Part shown: positions 25,440 through 34,159 of the stretch, in pieces
Layout of the letters: the number at the start of each line of letters is the position of its first letter
How positions within the stretch are numbered: the stretch's first letter is position 1
From: Vulcanimicrobium winogradskyi
GTDB taxonomy: Bacteria > Vulcanimicrobiota > Vulcanimicrobiia > Vulcanimicrobiales > Vulcanimicrobiaceae
NCBI GenBank assembly: GCA_003134965.1
Contig: PLDA01000003.1
Location: 124,001-188,000, forward strand
Direction of reading: 5' to 3'
Length of the DNA stretch: 64,000 nt
Position numbers and translations under genes: made by a program
Notes under the pieces: generated by a model
Told to the model about the DNA's origin: nothing
Databases searched by the model: none
What the model saw: the letters and a program-made list of their open reading frames with translations, nothing else

Positions 25440-27467
25440 TTAGCTTCTCTTTTTATCGGTGCTCGCGTTTATGGCGCGCTGCGCTACCTTCGCGAGCATC
25501 GCGGGCTCGGCGAGTCGCGCCCAAGTTTCGAAGATCGGGATGAACGTTGATACTGACGCCGGGACGCGCATGCGAATTGTCATCGGCAGATCGGCGGGTA
25601 CGTTATCCGGTGCAACGGCGCCGAGCGCTGCTGCGAAGCCAGGCGCGCGTGACGGCGCCACCTCAATTAACCCGAGGGCGGCATCGACATGCGCGTTCGT
25701 GACCTCTCCATACGGAAGGCGCGCTAGCAACGTTGCGAACAACGATTCTTGATCCTCGGTATCGAGCGCCTTTGCGCGTTCCATAGCGGAGCTTGCGATG
25801 GCGGCGGTGTCGTCCAGCAGTCCAACGAGAATATCTTGGATTGCTGGCGGCAGCGTCCGCTCGCGGGCGCCGAAGCCTCGAACTTTCTCTCGCGCGAAAG
25901 TGACGTACGGTCCGATGTCCACAGACCCGATGAGCGGCGCTGATTTCAGCCATCCCCTGACGCGCGCGGGCGCGACGAAACGTTCCAGCGCGTCCTGATC
26001 CTTGCCCGCTTGCAGAGTAGCGCCACTAGCGAACGCTTCCAGCGCACAAATTTGCGGCGACGCACCGGGCGCCTCGGCGTTCCAGGTTGCTATTTGAGAG
26101 AAGGCCTCCTCGTCGAAGTATTCGAGCGATGCCAACTTCGCCAGAACCGACATGTCGACGGTCAAGCCGATCGCCTTCGCGAGACGCTCTCGAAGGAACA
26201 CGAGGTTGAGGAAGCGCTTGGCTTGGCGTGGATTGCCTTTGAGTTGCGGAGCAAGCACTGGCGCAACCTGCGCTACAAGTGCGAGATCGGCTTGGAGCGT
26301 CTCGGGCAAATCGGTGAGTAGCTCCTTGATCACGCCGTAGTTTATCGCGACTGCGCCGGTGCTGCCGGCCATGCGCGCGAGCGCAGCCTCGCGGAACGTC
26401 GAGAATGTTGCCTTATCGCCGCCGCGCCCAAGGTGCCGCTCAACGATGAGGAGGTACATGTATGCCTCAAGTTCCGCTGGCGTCAGGGGCGGGATCTGCA
26501 CGGGAATTTGTATGATCTTTTCGAGGTATTCTCGGCCCAAAGTTGTCGCGAGGGGTCCTGTCTCCGGGTAGCGCGTTTCGAGAGCGTGCTTGATAATGCG
26601 CTGATCTGCGCCAATTACAAATGCCGTGCGTGGCACCGCGAAGAAGAGCTTGATTGCCTCTAGTGTGTCGAGAATCGTAGCGGGCGAACATCGGTCGAGG
26701 TCGTCGACGAGCACGGTGAGCGACTCGATGCCCAGATGTTTGAGCAGATGCTTGAACTCCTCACGAAACTCCGCAATTGCGCGCTCGACCGGCGGCGCCG
26801 CTTGCTGGATGGCGAGCTCGCGTTCTTTCGGTTTGATGGCGTCGGCCGTCGCCGGGGCGCTTTCGCCGTCGCCATTCGGTTTCTCATCGGTTGCGTCCGT
26901 AAGCAGGTGTGGCAGATCGCTCAGCGCACCTGCGCCCAGTGCAAACCCGACGGGTGGTGCATGAAGTACTGTTGCTAGCGCTCCGCCTGCTTTGAAGCCA
27001 AACTTCATCAGGCGCAGCCAATCGATGCGTCGCGCGAACTTCTTGAGCTCCGCCTTTGCTTCGCTACCGACTGCCTTGCCGGCTTTCTCCCATAGCGGAA
27101 CCTTCGCATTTAGCGCGTCGACGATCGCGACCATAAGAGCGCCGCGTACGTCATCGTAGCTTCGGTGCAGCCACGGCTGAAACTCGGCGACGACAACCCC
27201 ATCGAGCTTGACGAGGTCGTCATGCAACATGGTCATGAGGCTCGTCTTGCCGCCTCCCCAGTCGCTGAAGATTCCGACCGTCACCGGAAGCATGTCGGAT
27301 GACGTCACGAGTTCCGCAACGGTTTTGACCCAAGGCGTGAAGCCGAGGAGGTCCGTCGTTGTCTCGTTGTCTGCCCAAAGGGTCACACGCGTCGTCCCCA
27401 CGTAACTGGGCGCGTACGATGTCCACGGCCCTTGTGAGACTGGATAGTATCGTCGCCAACCGCCCAT
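25440..27467 (-). CDS. qatA: QatA: KAP-family P-loop ATPase
   Basis: Up to 675 residues. ATG 27467 is the first start; the KAP domain proper opens at WADNETTTDLLGF just after a GTG at 27386, so a 648-residue product is equally possible. Walker A is FSDWGGGKTS (about 67-76) and Walker B is LTVLVDDLDRCSP near 255, followed by the KAP-type sequence (AIKLFFAVPRTAFVIGADQR). A hydrophobic Gly/Ala stretch at about 160-185 could be the membrane insertion typical of KAP NTPases. It heads the qatABC transcript, divergent from the CBASS operon. Confidence 0.87.
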   Translation of the reverse strand: MGGWRRYYPVSQGPWTSYAPSYVGTTRVTLWADNETTTDLLGFTPWVKTVAELVTSSDMLPVTVGIFSDWGGGKTSLMTMLHDDLVKLDGVVVAEFQPWLHRSYDDVRGALMVAIVDALNAKVPLWEKAGKAVGSEAKAELKKFARRIDWLRLMKFGFKAGGALATVLHAPPVGFALGAGALSDLPHLLTDATDEKPNGDGESAPATADAIKPKERELAIQQAAPPVERAIAEFREEFKHLLKHLGIESLTVLVDDLDRCSPATILDTLEAIKLFFAVPRTAFVIGADQRIIKHALETRYPETGPLATTLGREYLEKIIQIPVQIPPLTPAELEAYMYLLIVERHLGRGGDKATFSTFREAALARMAGSTGAVAINYGVIKELLTDLPETLQADLALVAQVAPVLAPQLKGNPRQAKRFLNLVFLRERLAKAIGLTVDMSVLAKLASLEYFDEEAFSQIATWNAEAPGASPQICALEAFASGATLQAGKDQDALERFVAPARVRGWLKSAPLIGSVDIGPYVTFAREKVRGFGARERTLPPAIQDILVGLLDDTAAIASSAMERAKALDTEDQESLFATLLARLPYGEVTNAHVDAALGLIEVAPSRAPGFAAALGAVAPDNVPADLPMTIRMRVPASVSTFIPIFETWARLAEPAMLAKVAQRAINASTDKKRS

Positions 27468-27873
27468 TGGAGCGATTTGTGCCGGTCAGCGGACGCACAT
27501 ACGAGTCCCAGCCGTGCCCGCGTTCGCACAAAGCCGGCTGTATGTGAGACGGCCAAGACGGGCATGTTATGGCCCTCCGGTCGGGCTCGGATCGGCGCCG
27601 TCCGCGGGACGGCGGGGACGTCGCAGCGCCCGCGACGCTCGCCCAACATCAAGGAGGAACCCCGAACTCCATGCGTCCCCATTGTTTCCCGGGCGAGATT
27701 CCCGCAGTGCCCCGCTAATATTTTGTACCCGAACTCGGTGGCTTGTCCTGCATAGAAAGGCAGAGGCTCTCGCGACGACCGCGCAAGGGGTTTGCCGCCG
27801 GTCGCCACGGAGAGCACCGGAGCGGCGTTTCGCGGGTCCGTCCCAGCCCGCTTGATGGTCGCGCCTCGAACAG
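27468..27873. other. Divergent intergenic region between Qat and CBASS
   Basis: About 400 bases with no convincing coding frame; it must hold the promoters of both divergent defence operons. An AT-rich spot (CTAATATTTTGTACCC at about 27715) is the best promoter-like candidate for the CBASS side. No repeat of the R family is found here. Confidence 0.45.
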
Positions 27874-28833
27874 GTGTTCGAGGCCGCCAGATCGAACATT
27901 GCGCGCGGAATGAGAACCGCGCACGCTCGCCAAGGCGATGAGATCAACCTACCCAAGGGCATCAACCGGAGCCGCAGCCTGCCCGACCCAAAGCTGGGCG
28001 CGCTGTGGCAGTCGATCATCGTCGAGGAAAAGCTCAAGACACAGCTGCTATCGCAGGCCGTGCTGAACTTCACGGTTCGGGGCAAGGTGCCGCGGACGGT
28101 GCTTCCGCTTCACGGCGTCATCCTACTCGTTGGTCCGCCCGGAACCGGCAAGACGTCGCTCGCGCGTGGGCTCGCACATCGAACCGCGGAATCGTTCGCG
28201 GAGGGCGGCTTCCGTTTGCTGGAGGTCGAGCCGCATATACTCACAAGCTCCGCGATGGGTAAAACGCAGCGCGCCGTTTCGGAGCTGTTCTCGCAGTCGA
28301 TCGCAGAAGCGGCGTCTGGCGGGCCTACGATCGTGCTCCTCGACGAGATCGAGACGCTTGCTGTCGATCGCTCGAAGGCGAGTTTCGAGGCGAATCCGGT
28401 GGACGTGCACCGCGCCACGGACGCGGTCCTCGTGCAGCTCGACTCTCTTGCCGAGCGTTACACGCAGTTGCTCTTCGTCGCGACCAGCAACTTTCCGGAA
28501 GCGGTCGACACCGCGTTCACGTCCCGTTGTGACCTAGTACTCCAGATCCCGTTGCCAGACCGCAATGCGTGCGCCAAGATTCTCGAGGATTGCTTGATCG
28601 GCCTCGCGCGTATCTACCCGGCGATCGGTAAGATCACGAACTCGCCACAGCTTGTGCAATGTGCCAACGAATGCGTTGGGCTCGACGGTCGTGCCATTCG
28701 TAAGATGGTCGCAAACGCGCTCGCGAGCAGTCCCGCGACGGCGATGAATCCCGGCGCGGTGACGTCGGCCGATCTGCTCGAAGCGGCTAGAGCGACCAAG
28801 GCCAACCGCGCCCTACGAACGAGGAAGGCGTGA
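27874..28833 (+). CDS. cap6: Cap6: TRIP13/Pch2-like AAA+ ATPase of type III CBASS
   Basis: A 319-residue AAA+ remodeller; start GTG 27874, or ATG 27910 (307 residues). Walker A GPPGTGKTS is at 87-95, Walker B VLLDEIE at 154-160, sensor FVATSNFPEAVD and Arg finger region TAFTSRCDL follow. In type III CBASS, Cap6 disassembles the HORMA-cyclase complex and keeps signalling off until infection. It overlaps cap8 by 4 bases and is first in the operon. Confidence 0.9.
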   Translation: MFEAARSNIARGMRTAHARQGDEINLPKGINRSRSLPDPKLGALWQSIIVEEKLKTQLLSQAVLNFTVRGKVPRTVLPLHGVILLVGPPGTGKTSLARGLAHRTAESFAEGGFRLLEVEPHILTSSAMGKTQRAVSELFSQSIAEAASGGPTIVLLDEIETLAVDRSKASFEANPVDVHRATDAVLVQLDSLAERYTQLLFVATSNFPEAVDTAFTSRCDLVLQIPLPDRNACAKILEDCLIGLARIYPAIGKITNSPQLVQCANECVGLDGRAIRKMVANALASSPATAMNPGAVTSADLLEAARATKANRALRTRKA

Positions 28834-29303
28834 GCACCGTCGCGAGCCGTACGTTCCGAAGTTCCCCCTATCGCGACGCCGCCGAGACCTGGAGCGCTAT
28901 CGTCGATCTTCTCACAGAGAACCGGACGGGCGACGTGCGCGCGGAACTTCTCGGCGTCGCCGGCGTCGCCGCGAGCGTCATCGCCGATGAAGCACCGAAA
29001 GATGCGCCCATCGTCGTGACGTGCGACGGGCCGCGCACACGTCTCTATTGCGTATATGCCGACGACGCTGTGGACGGCGCGGACGCAAACGAGGACGTGT
29101 TGGGATTCGACGCCCTCAAAGGCGACTGGCGAATCTCGCTCCCATGCGAGAGGGACGACCTGTCCTGGGTGCAGAGCGCGCTTGCACAGCGTAGTAGTCG
29201 CATAACTGCGCGAGAGTTAGGAGTCAACGTGGCGGCCGACGACGCGACTGCTGCTGCAACCGGATCGTTGACGATTGACCCGAAGGGCTTTCTCGCACCG
29301 TGA
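28830..29303 (+). CDS. cap8: Cap8: second HORMA-like protein of type III CBASS
   Basis: A 157-residue protein (GTG start, 4-base overlaps on both sides). The opening TVASRTFRSSPYRDAAETW, then DAPIVVTCDGPRTRLYCVY, match my memory of the second, divergent HORMA protein found next to TRIP13 in Pseudomonas-type CBASS operons. It likely helps assemble or restrain the HORMA-cyclase complex. No catalytic motif. The assignment rests on recall plus position; a structure prediction would settle it. Confidence 0.72.
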   Translation: MSTVASRTFRSSPYRDAAETWSAIVDLLTENRTGDVRAELLGVAGVAASVIADEAPKDAPIVVTCDGPRTRLYCVYADDAVDGADANEDVLGFDALKGDWRISLPCERDDLSWVQSALAQRSSRITARELGVNVAADDATAAATGSLTIDPKGFLAP

Positions 29304-29800
29304 CCAGCGTCGCAGTCTACTCGTACACTCACTCCGTCACTTACGTGGCGGACAACATCCTCAAGAGCCTGAAGGACATCATCCGGTTGAGCGGGCTAAA
29401 CCCGGCCGAGTTCGTTGGCGAATGGCAGGTCTACATGAATGGCTTGCGCACGTGGTTGAACTCCGGTGACCTCAGAGGCATCGCGCTTGAAATATACAAT
29501 CCGAAAACGGGCGCGCTCATCACGAGGTGGGACATCGAGATCGTATACGGCTGGACCGAAGGCGACGGAAGCTTTTGGACCGACACAGAGCAGCTGAAGT
29601 ATGCAATCCGGAAAGCTGGCGTTGCGCCGAGCGAGGCGCGCTACTGTCTGCTGTTGGACACCAAGCCGGGACGACCGAACGTCGACGGGTGGGGCACTGG
29701 GAGTTACCGTTCTACGGCCGGCATGGTTCGCCAGAGCCTCGGCACTACGGTCGAACACAGCGGCCTTGGCGCGAGAACTTCATATCTGCGGAGAACCTGA
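29300..29800 (+). CDS. cap7: Cap7: HORMA-domain sensor of type III CBASS
   Basis: A 166-residue bacterial HORMA protein. It opens SVAVYSYTHSVTYVADNILK, then SLKDIIRLSGLNP, the typical N-terminal helix pair. It continues with LRGIALEIYNPKTGALITRW and DTEQLKYAIRKAGV. HORMA proteins bind closure-motif peptides of phage proteins and switch on the partner cyclase. The C-terminal GARTSYLRRT is the safety-belt end. It overlaps the cyclase gene by one base (TGATG), so stoichiometric co-translation is likely. Confidence 0.88.
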   Translation: MTSVAVYSYTHSVTYVADNILKSLKDIIRLSGLNPAEFVGEWQVYMNGLRTWLNSGDLRGIALEIYNPKTGALITRWDIEIVYGWTEGDGSFWTDTEQLKYAIRKAGVAPSEARYCLLLDTKPGRPNVDGWGTGSYRSTAGMVRQSLGTTVEHSGLGARTSYLRRT

Positions 29801-30699
29801 TGCTGACGATCGATGAAGCATTTCGTAAGTTTAAGAGTCGTCTTGAACTGAACGAACGTGAACAGGAGAATGCGTCTGCGCGACAACAAGAAGTGCGAGA
29901 CTACCTGGACACCCAGTTCAAGATCGACCGCAGCTTCCTCACCGGGTCTTACGCGAGGTGGACCAAGACGAAACCGTTGAAGGACGTCGACATCTTCTTC
30001 GTGCTGAAGTCGCCCGAGGACCACTATCGTTCGGAGGATCCCTCGCGGGTGCTGGGCGACTTCCACAGCGCGCTCGTCGCTAAATACGGCAAGAACAACG
30101 CGAAGAAACAAAACCGCTCTATCAACGTCGATTTCGGTGTCGAGGCGGACGTGGATGACAACACGGACTATCGCATCATCAGCGTCGACGTGGTCCCTGC
30201 GTTCGACAAGGACGGAGACTACGAAATCCCAGACGCCGATCTGGCGAAATGGATCGAGACGAATCCGCAGACGCACGCGGCCAAGGCCACTGCCGCGCAC
30301 CAGGCTTACTCCAGCGAGTGGAAAGGCCTCGTGCGCATGGTGAAGTACTGGAACAACAACTCCAAGCACGGCGAGAAGCCGGTAAAGCCGTCATTCCTCA
30401 TCGAGGTCATGGCGCTTCAATGCCTGCACGGCGGCTGGGGCGGAAGTTTCGATCGGGAAATGCAAGCGTTCTTCGCGACGCTTGCGGACCGCATATTCGA
30501 TGAGTGGCCCGATCCGGCCGGCCTCGGCCCCGCGATCAGCGATGGCATGGACGCCGAACGGAAGACGCGGGCGCGCGAACTGCTGCGCGGCGCGGAGCGC
30601 GAGGCGACGCTGGCGGTCGACCATGTGCGAAGAGGGCGCAACGGCGAAGCGCTCAAGGCTTGGCGCGAGATGTTCGGCCCCAAATTTCCGTTGTCGTGA
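29800..30699 (+). CDS. CD-NTase cyclic oligonucleotide synthase (CdnC/CdnD type)
   Basis: A 299-residue nucleotidyltransferase. The active site is intact: GS at 49-50 (LTGSYARWTKTKP), paired Asp 62 and 64 in KDVDIFFVL, and a third Asp (130) in ISVDVVPAF. The C-terminal helical part (FLIEVMALQCLHGGWGG) is the OAS-like helical bundle. It should make a cyclic trinucleotide, because the effector gene beside it is a NucC, which responds to cyclic triadenylate. Two HORMA genes plus TRIP13 favour the CdnD-type arrangement, but I cannot fix the clade by eye. Confidence 0.9.
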   Translation: MLTIDEAFRKFKSRLELNEREQENASARQQEVRDYLDTQFKIDRSFLTGSYARWTKTKPLKDVDIFFVLKSPEDHYRSEDPSRVLGDFHSALVAKYGKNNAKKQNRSINVDFGVEADVDDNTDYRIISVDVVPAFDKDGDYEIPDADLAKWIETNPQTHAAKATAAHQAYSSEWKGLVRMVKYWNNNSKHGEKPVKPSFLIEVMALQCLHGGWGGSFDREMQAFFATLADRIFDEWPDPAGLGPAISDGMDAERKTRARELLRGAEREATLAVDHVRRGRNGEALKAWREMFGPKFPLS

Positions 30700-30729
30700 T
30701 CGCTACACTAGTCGATCCTGAGGTTCTCG

Positions 30730-31455
30730 ATGTCTGAATGGTCTTTGTCGCAACTGCTCGCGTCGCTGCACGATGACATCCAGCAGCGACTCGCCACGGT
30801 GCGGAAGACGTTTAATCATCCCGGTACCAAGGGCGACGCCAGCGAGAACGTCTGGATCAGCATGTTCGACAAGTATCTGCCCAAACGTTACCAGGCGGCT
30901 AAGGCGCACGTCGTTGACAGCAAAGGCAATTTCAGCCAACAAATCGACGTGGTGATCTTCGACCGACAGTACTCGCCGTTCATCTTCGACTACGAGGGAC
31001 AGACGATCGTCCCAGCAGAGAGCGTTTATGCTGTGTTCGAAGCGAAGCAGACCGCCGACGCGAACCTCGTCGACTACGCGCAACAGAAAGTCGCCAGCGT
31101 GCGTCGGCTGTATCGCACGAGTCTACCGATCCCATACGCGAAGGGTGTATACCCAGCTAAGCCGTTGATCCCGATTCTCGGAGGGCTCTTGACCTTCGAG
31201 AGCGACTGGAGGCCTGCCCTTGGGACGCCGTTCGAAAGGGCGCTGCGAGCCGATGTTTCTGAAGGGCGTCTCGACATCGGATGCGTCGCCTCGCATGGTC
31301 ACTTCTTCTACGATCAGCAGACGTCCGGCTTCACGTTCGTCGATGAAAGCAAGCCTGCGACGGCGTTCCTTTTCAAACTCATCTCGCAGCTGCAATTCAG
31401 CGGCACGGTCCCGATGATCGATATCGAAGCGTACGGGGAATGGCTTACGAAGTAG
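30730..31455 (+). CDS. nucC: NucC: cyclic-trinucleotide-activated DNA endonuclease
   Basis: A 241-residue effector, the same length as characterised NucC. Catalytic residues fall at the classical numbers: Asp73 in QQIDVVIFD, Glu104 and Lys106 in AVFEAK. Much of the chain (GDASENVWI; VIFDRQYSPFIF; PLIPILGGLLTFESDW) agrees with my memory of the E. coli protein. NucC is a homotrimer that joins into hexamers on binding cAAA and degrades the chromosome, causing abortive infection. It follows the cyclase after 30 bases and ends the operon. Confidence 0.94.
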   Translation: MSEWSLSQLLASLHDDIQQRLATVRKTFNHPGTKGDASENVWISMFDKYLPKRYQAAKAHVVDSKGNFSQQIDVVIFDRQYSPFIFDYEGQTIVPAESVYAVFEAKQTADANLVDYAQQKVASVRRLYRTSLPIPYAKGVYPAKPLIPILGGLLTFESDWRPALGTPFERALRADVSEGRLDIGCVASHGHFFYDQQTSGFTFVDESKPATAFLFKLISQLQFSGTVPMIDIEAYGEWLTK

Positions 31456-31646
31456 GATCTCAAGTCCGCACAATTCTGGACTACGATCACGATGGTCGCG
31501 GAGGTCTCGGCCGAGGCCCGACGCCGGAGAGCCGGAGCGGAAGGCCTCTCGCTCTGCGCAATCTTAGAGCAGTACGTATTTCGTACGAAACGAGCTTTGA
31601 GGACGACGCGCCGGTCGACGTCGCGGCCAGATTTAACACGATCACC

Positions 31647-33833
31647 TCATGTGCCGTGGCGGACATTTTTGACGGCATATTGGGACGCCGAAACATTCAG
31701 CTCCACGGCCTTTCGTACGGCGGTTCCGATATGGATGCCAATCATATCAGCTATGATGCGCGGAATCTTTATCCGTCGCAGAAGCTCGGTCTCGATACTG
31801 AGCCGATCAGCGACGACATTGATTCCGAGTCGCCGAAGCTTTCTTGACAGGGCGGTCGCACCCACCGGCCGGCCGTATTGTACGGGACTTGGAAACAAGA
31901 GTGTGGCGCCAGCCGTCGTTCGGCTACGAGGAACTAAACGGTAATCTTGAATCAGTGAACGGACGAGGTCGTCCAGCACCGGGCAGAGTGGCGTCCAATC
32001 GCTACCAAAGCGAACGAGAACTTCCCCCTCGCTCTCGGTCACGTCGGCGTCACTAAGACGCCGAATGCGCGTCATCGGCTGTGCATAGAGCAACAGAAAG
32101 AGGCCAGCAATGCGGTCTGTTCGATCGATTTTCTCGTCGGTCAAGAGGCGCTCGACGATTGCCCAGCGGCCGCTTTCATCGCTAGGCGCGGTCGGCGCGG
32201 CCCCTTTCGCATTGGGCATCACGAGCTGCTGACAGCGCCGTCGAGTCGTAGCCCATCGAACGAAGTACTTAACGTCGTAACCAGTCGTCTTCGACGATAC
32301 GAGCCACTGATCAAGGTCTTCCTGTCGACATGTCGACAGGGTACGACCGACTGTTGCTAGCCATCGAAGGAAGTGCCCGGCAGCGCGGATGCGCGCTCGA
32401 GCACCGGCTGCAGCTCCCGCCGTTTCACCGCGATGTTCACAGAGGGACCTTAGGCGCCGGAGGACGTGCCATTTCCCGAAGGCAACAAGAAGCGGCAGAT
32501 GGTCTTGGTCGGCGGACCGGAGATACTGTTGTAGCCATCGTTCGACGCGGCCGACCGACTCGACGCGTTCCGGGAGCAGCTTCGCTGCTATGAGCGCGCT
32601 GCGGATCAGCGCGGCTTTGTGATGGTCCACTGAGTCGAGAAAGTCGTGACTCGGCACCTCATTGCGGGCAGCGAATCCAGCTATCAGAGGAACGGCCGGA
32701 CTCCTGCGGAGCCACATAAGAAGGCCCCTCGCACCGTGTTGAGACACCAGGAGGGTTCGCAGCGGGTAAAGCGTGCTGTTGCGCGTTAGCCCTATGTGAT
32801 CGAACTCGATTTCCGTGCAGCACGGTGCGCATATCTTATCTCGAAATGGGCGACCAGCGCGACCGCAACGTAAGCAATTACTGATGCCGCCGCTTCCTAC
32901 ACATCTAAGGCAGTGGAGCGCCCCTCTCAACACGACGACTCGTAGGTCAGCACCCCCGCACGTCTCGCACCGGCCCTCATGACCTTCCCAGCAACTTACG
33001 CAGACCGGGCCTATCGGCCATACGGCATGCGTGCGCCGCTCACGTAGACAAATCACGCACGTGCGAATGAGTGGCTCGGCACACCGTACGCAGAGGGGCT
33101 TTTCTGTGGTGTAGTCCACGCAAAGCCGATAGTCGCCACAGCTGAAGCACTGCCGCCGGCGCATTGGACGCTTAGGTAGGCGTGTCCGTAGATTTGTGAT
33201 ACCGTTCCTTCGTTTACGGTAACACCACTTGCAGACACTTTGACCGCCCTTGTTTGAGTGAATCACGCGCATCTCGCCACAGTCATCGCAGCGCCGCTCC
33301 GGACGATCGAGGCAAAGTTGACAGATGGACGCACCGGCATCTCGGCCCGAGACGGGCGCTAGAGTCTGGCACCGCGAACAGATTTCGCGCTTCGAGGGAT
33401 CTTGATGTATGCAGGAAGTGCAGATGACATCGGACCCACGGCGCGCACCAATTGGCCGGACGCGCTGGCATTGGCCGCAGCTCGCTACGTTGACTTTGTT
33501 TGTATAGCAAGACCTACATATGTACTGGCCGCTATTTCGATACTCTAGCGGCTTCGGTCCCGCGCATTTCGGACAACGTGGGGGTTGGACGCGTACTGCG
33601 CCGCGTGCAAGCAATTCATTTACCAGGCGTGAGATCGATCTTGGTCCGGGGGAGCCGTCCTCTAAAGCACAGGGATGAGAGCACAAATAGTTCAGTGCTC
33701 TGGTCTTAGCCCATTCTGCTGGCACTGCGGCTCGGATAGCGCTTTCGATCGAACGAGGCGAAAGGTCAATCCTGCGGCCTGCGACGAAGTCGAGGAGCGC
33801 GCGTAATCTTTCGTTGCCAGCTCGCTTCGTCAC
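31647..33833 (-). CDS. Zinc-knuckle protein with a degenerate tyrosine-recombinase domain
   Basis: A 728-residue protein (GTG start) typical of a family often annotated as recombinase. Residues ~85-345 hold eight consecutive Cys4 knuckles of ~28 residues (CPKC...CRSC, CGQC...CTSC, CSRC...CQLC, CDDC...CKWC, CFSC...CVRC, CVIC...CVSC, CETC...CLRC, CLRC...CAPC). The last ~230 residues follow a tyrosine-recombinase layout (LLYAQPMTRIRRLSDADV; LFPSPVQYGRP; IADMIGIHIGTAVRKAVEL). The HxxR pair and nucleophilic Tyr are not visible. I infer a DNA-binding partner of the integrase in the same operon. It converges with nucC. Confidence 0.75.
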   Translation of the reverse strand: MTKRAGNERLRALLDFVAGRRIDLSPRSIESAIRAAVPAEWAKTRALNYLCSHPCALEDGSPGPRSISRLVNELLARGAVRVQPPRCPKCAGPKPLEYRNSGQYICRSCYTNKVNVASCGQCQRVRPIGARRGSDVICTSCIHQDPSKREICSRCQTLAPVSGRDAGASICQLCLDRPERRCDDCGEMRVIHSNKGGQSVCKWCYRKRRNGITNLRTRLPKRPMRRRQCFSCGDYRLCVDYTTEKPLCVRCAEPLIRTCVICLRERRTHAVWPIGPVCVSCWEGHEGRCETCGGADLRVVVLRGALHCLRCVGSGGISNCLRCGRAGRPFRDKICAPCCTEIEFDHIGLTRNSTLYPLRTLLVSQHGARGLLMWLRRSPAVPLIAGFAARNEVPSHDFLDSVDHHKAALIRSALIAAKLLPERVESVGRVERWLQQYLRSADQDHLPLLVAFGKWHVLRRLRSLCEHRGETAGAAAGARARIRAAGHFLRWLATVGRTLSTCRQEDLDQWLVSSKTTGYDVKYFVRWATTRRRCQQLVMPNAKGAAPTAPSDESGRWAIVERLLTDEKIDRTDRIAGLFLLLYAQPMTRIRRLSDADVTESEGEVLVRFGSDWTPLCPVLDDLVRSLIQDYRLVPRSRTTAGATLLFPSPVQYGRPVGATALSRKLRRLGINVVADRLSIETELLRRIKIPRIIADMIGIHIGTAVRKAVELNVSASQYAVKNVRHGT

Positions 33834-33838
33834 TTCCG

Positions 33839-34159
33839 CTATCGCTTATGAAGGCGCGCGCGAACCGGCTTGATACCACTTGGAAGGGTCCCGCGCTCGT
33901 TGGCGGCGCGCCGTGTCGGCCGTGCTTCCGGGACAACCTCGATGAGGTCCGACGGCGTGCACGATAAAATGTCGCAGAGCGCCGCGATGTGGTCCATTGA
34001 GACGCGGATCGGCTCCTCGGTGACGAGGCGATAGACCTGCATCCGGGATAATTTAACACCTCGCTCTTCTAGATGTGGCATCAGGTCGGTCGTATTAAAG
34101 ATGCCGCGCTCCGCCAGGCGGATGCGAAGGAGCCACCGAGCCGCCATCTTTTTCGTCAT
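33839..34159 (-). CDS. Small Cro/C1-type HTH regulator
   Basis: A 106-residue protein. Start ATG 34159 overlaps the integrase stop (ATGA), which fixes it despite a longer open frame upstream. The HTH is RGVKLSRMQVYRLVTEEPIR followed by MDHIAALCDILSCTPSDLIEVV (about 28-75), a classic XRE layout. The tail is basic. It probably controls the recombinase operon or acts as a directionality factor; that is inference from position. Confidence 0.82.
   Translation of the reverse strand: MTKKMAARWLLRIRLAERGIFNTTDLMPHLEERGVKLSRMQVYRLVTEEPIRVSMDHIAALCDILSCTPSDLIEVVPEARPTRRAANERGTLPSGIKPVRARLHKR

Noticed and set aside
30730..31455. NucC gene as a type II restriction enzyme
   Set aside because: It lacks a partner methylase, has the exact NucC length and catalytic numbering, and ends a CBASS operon.
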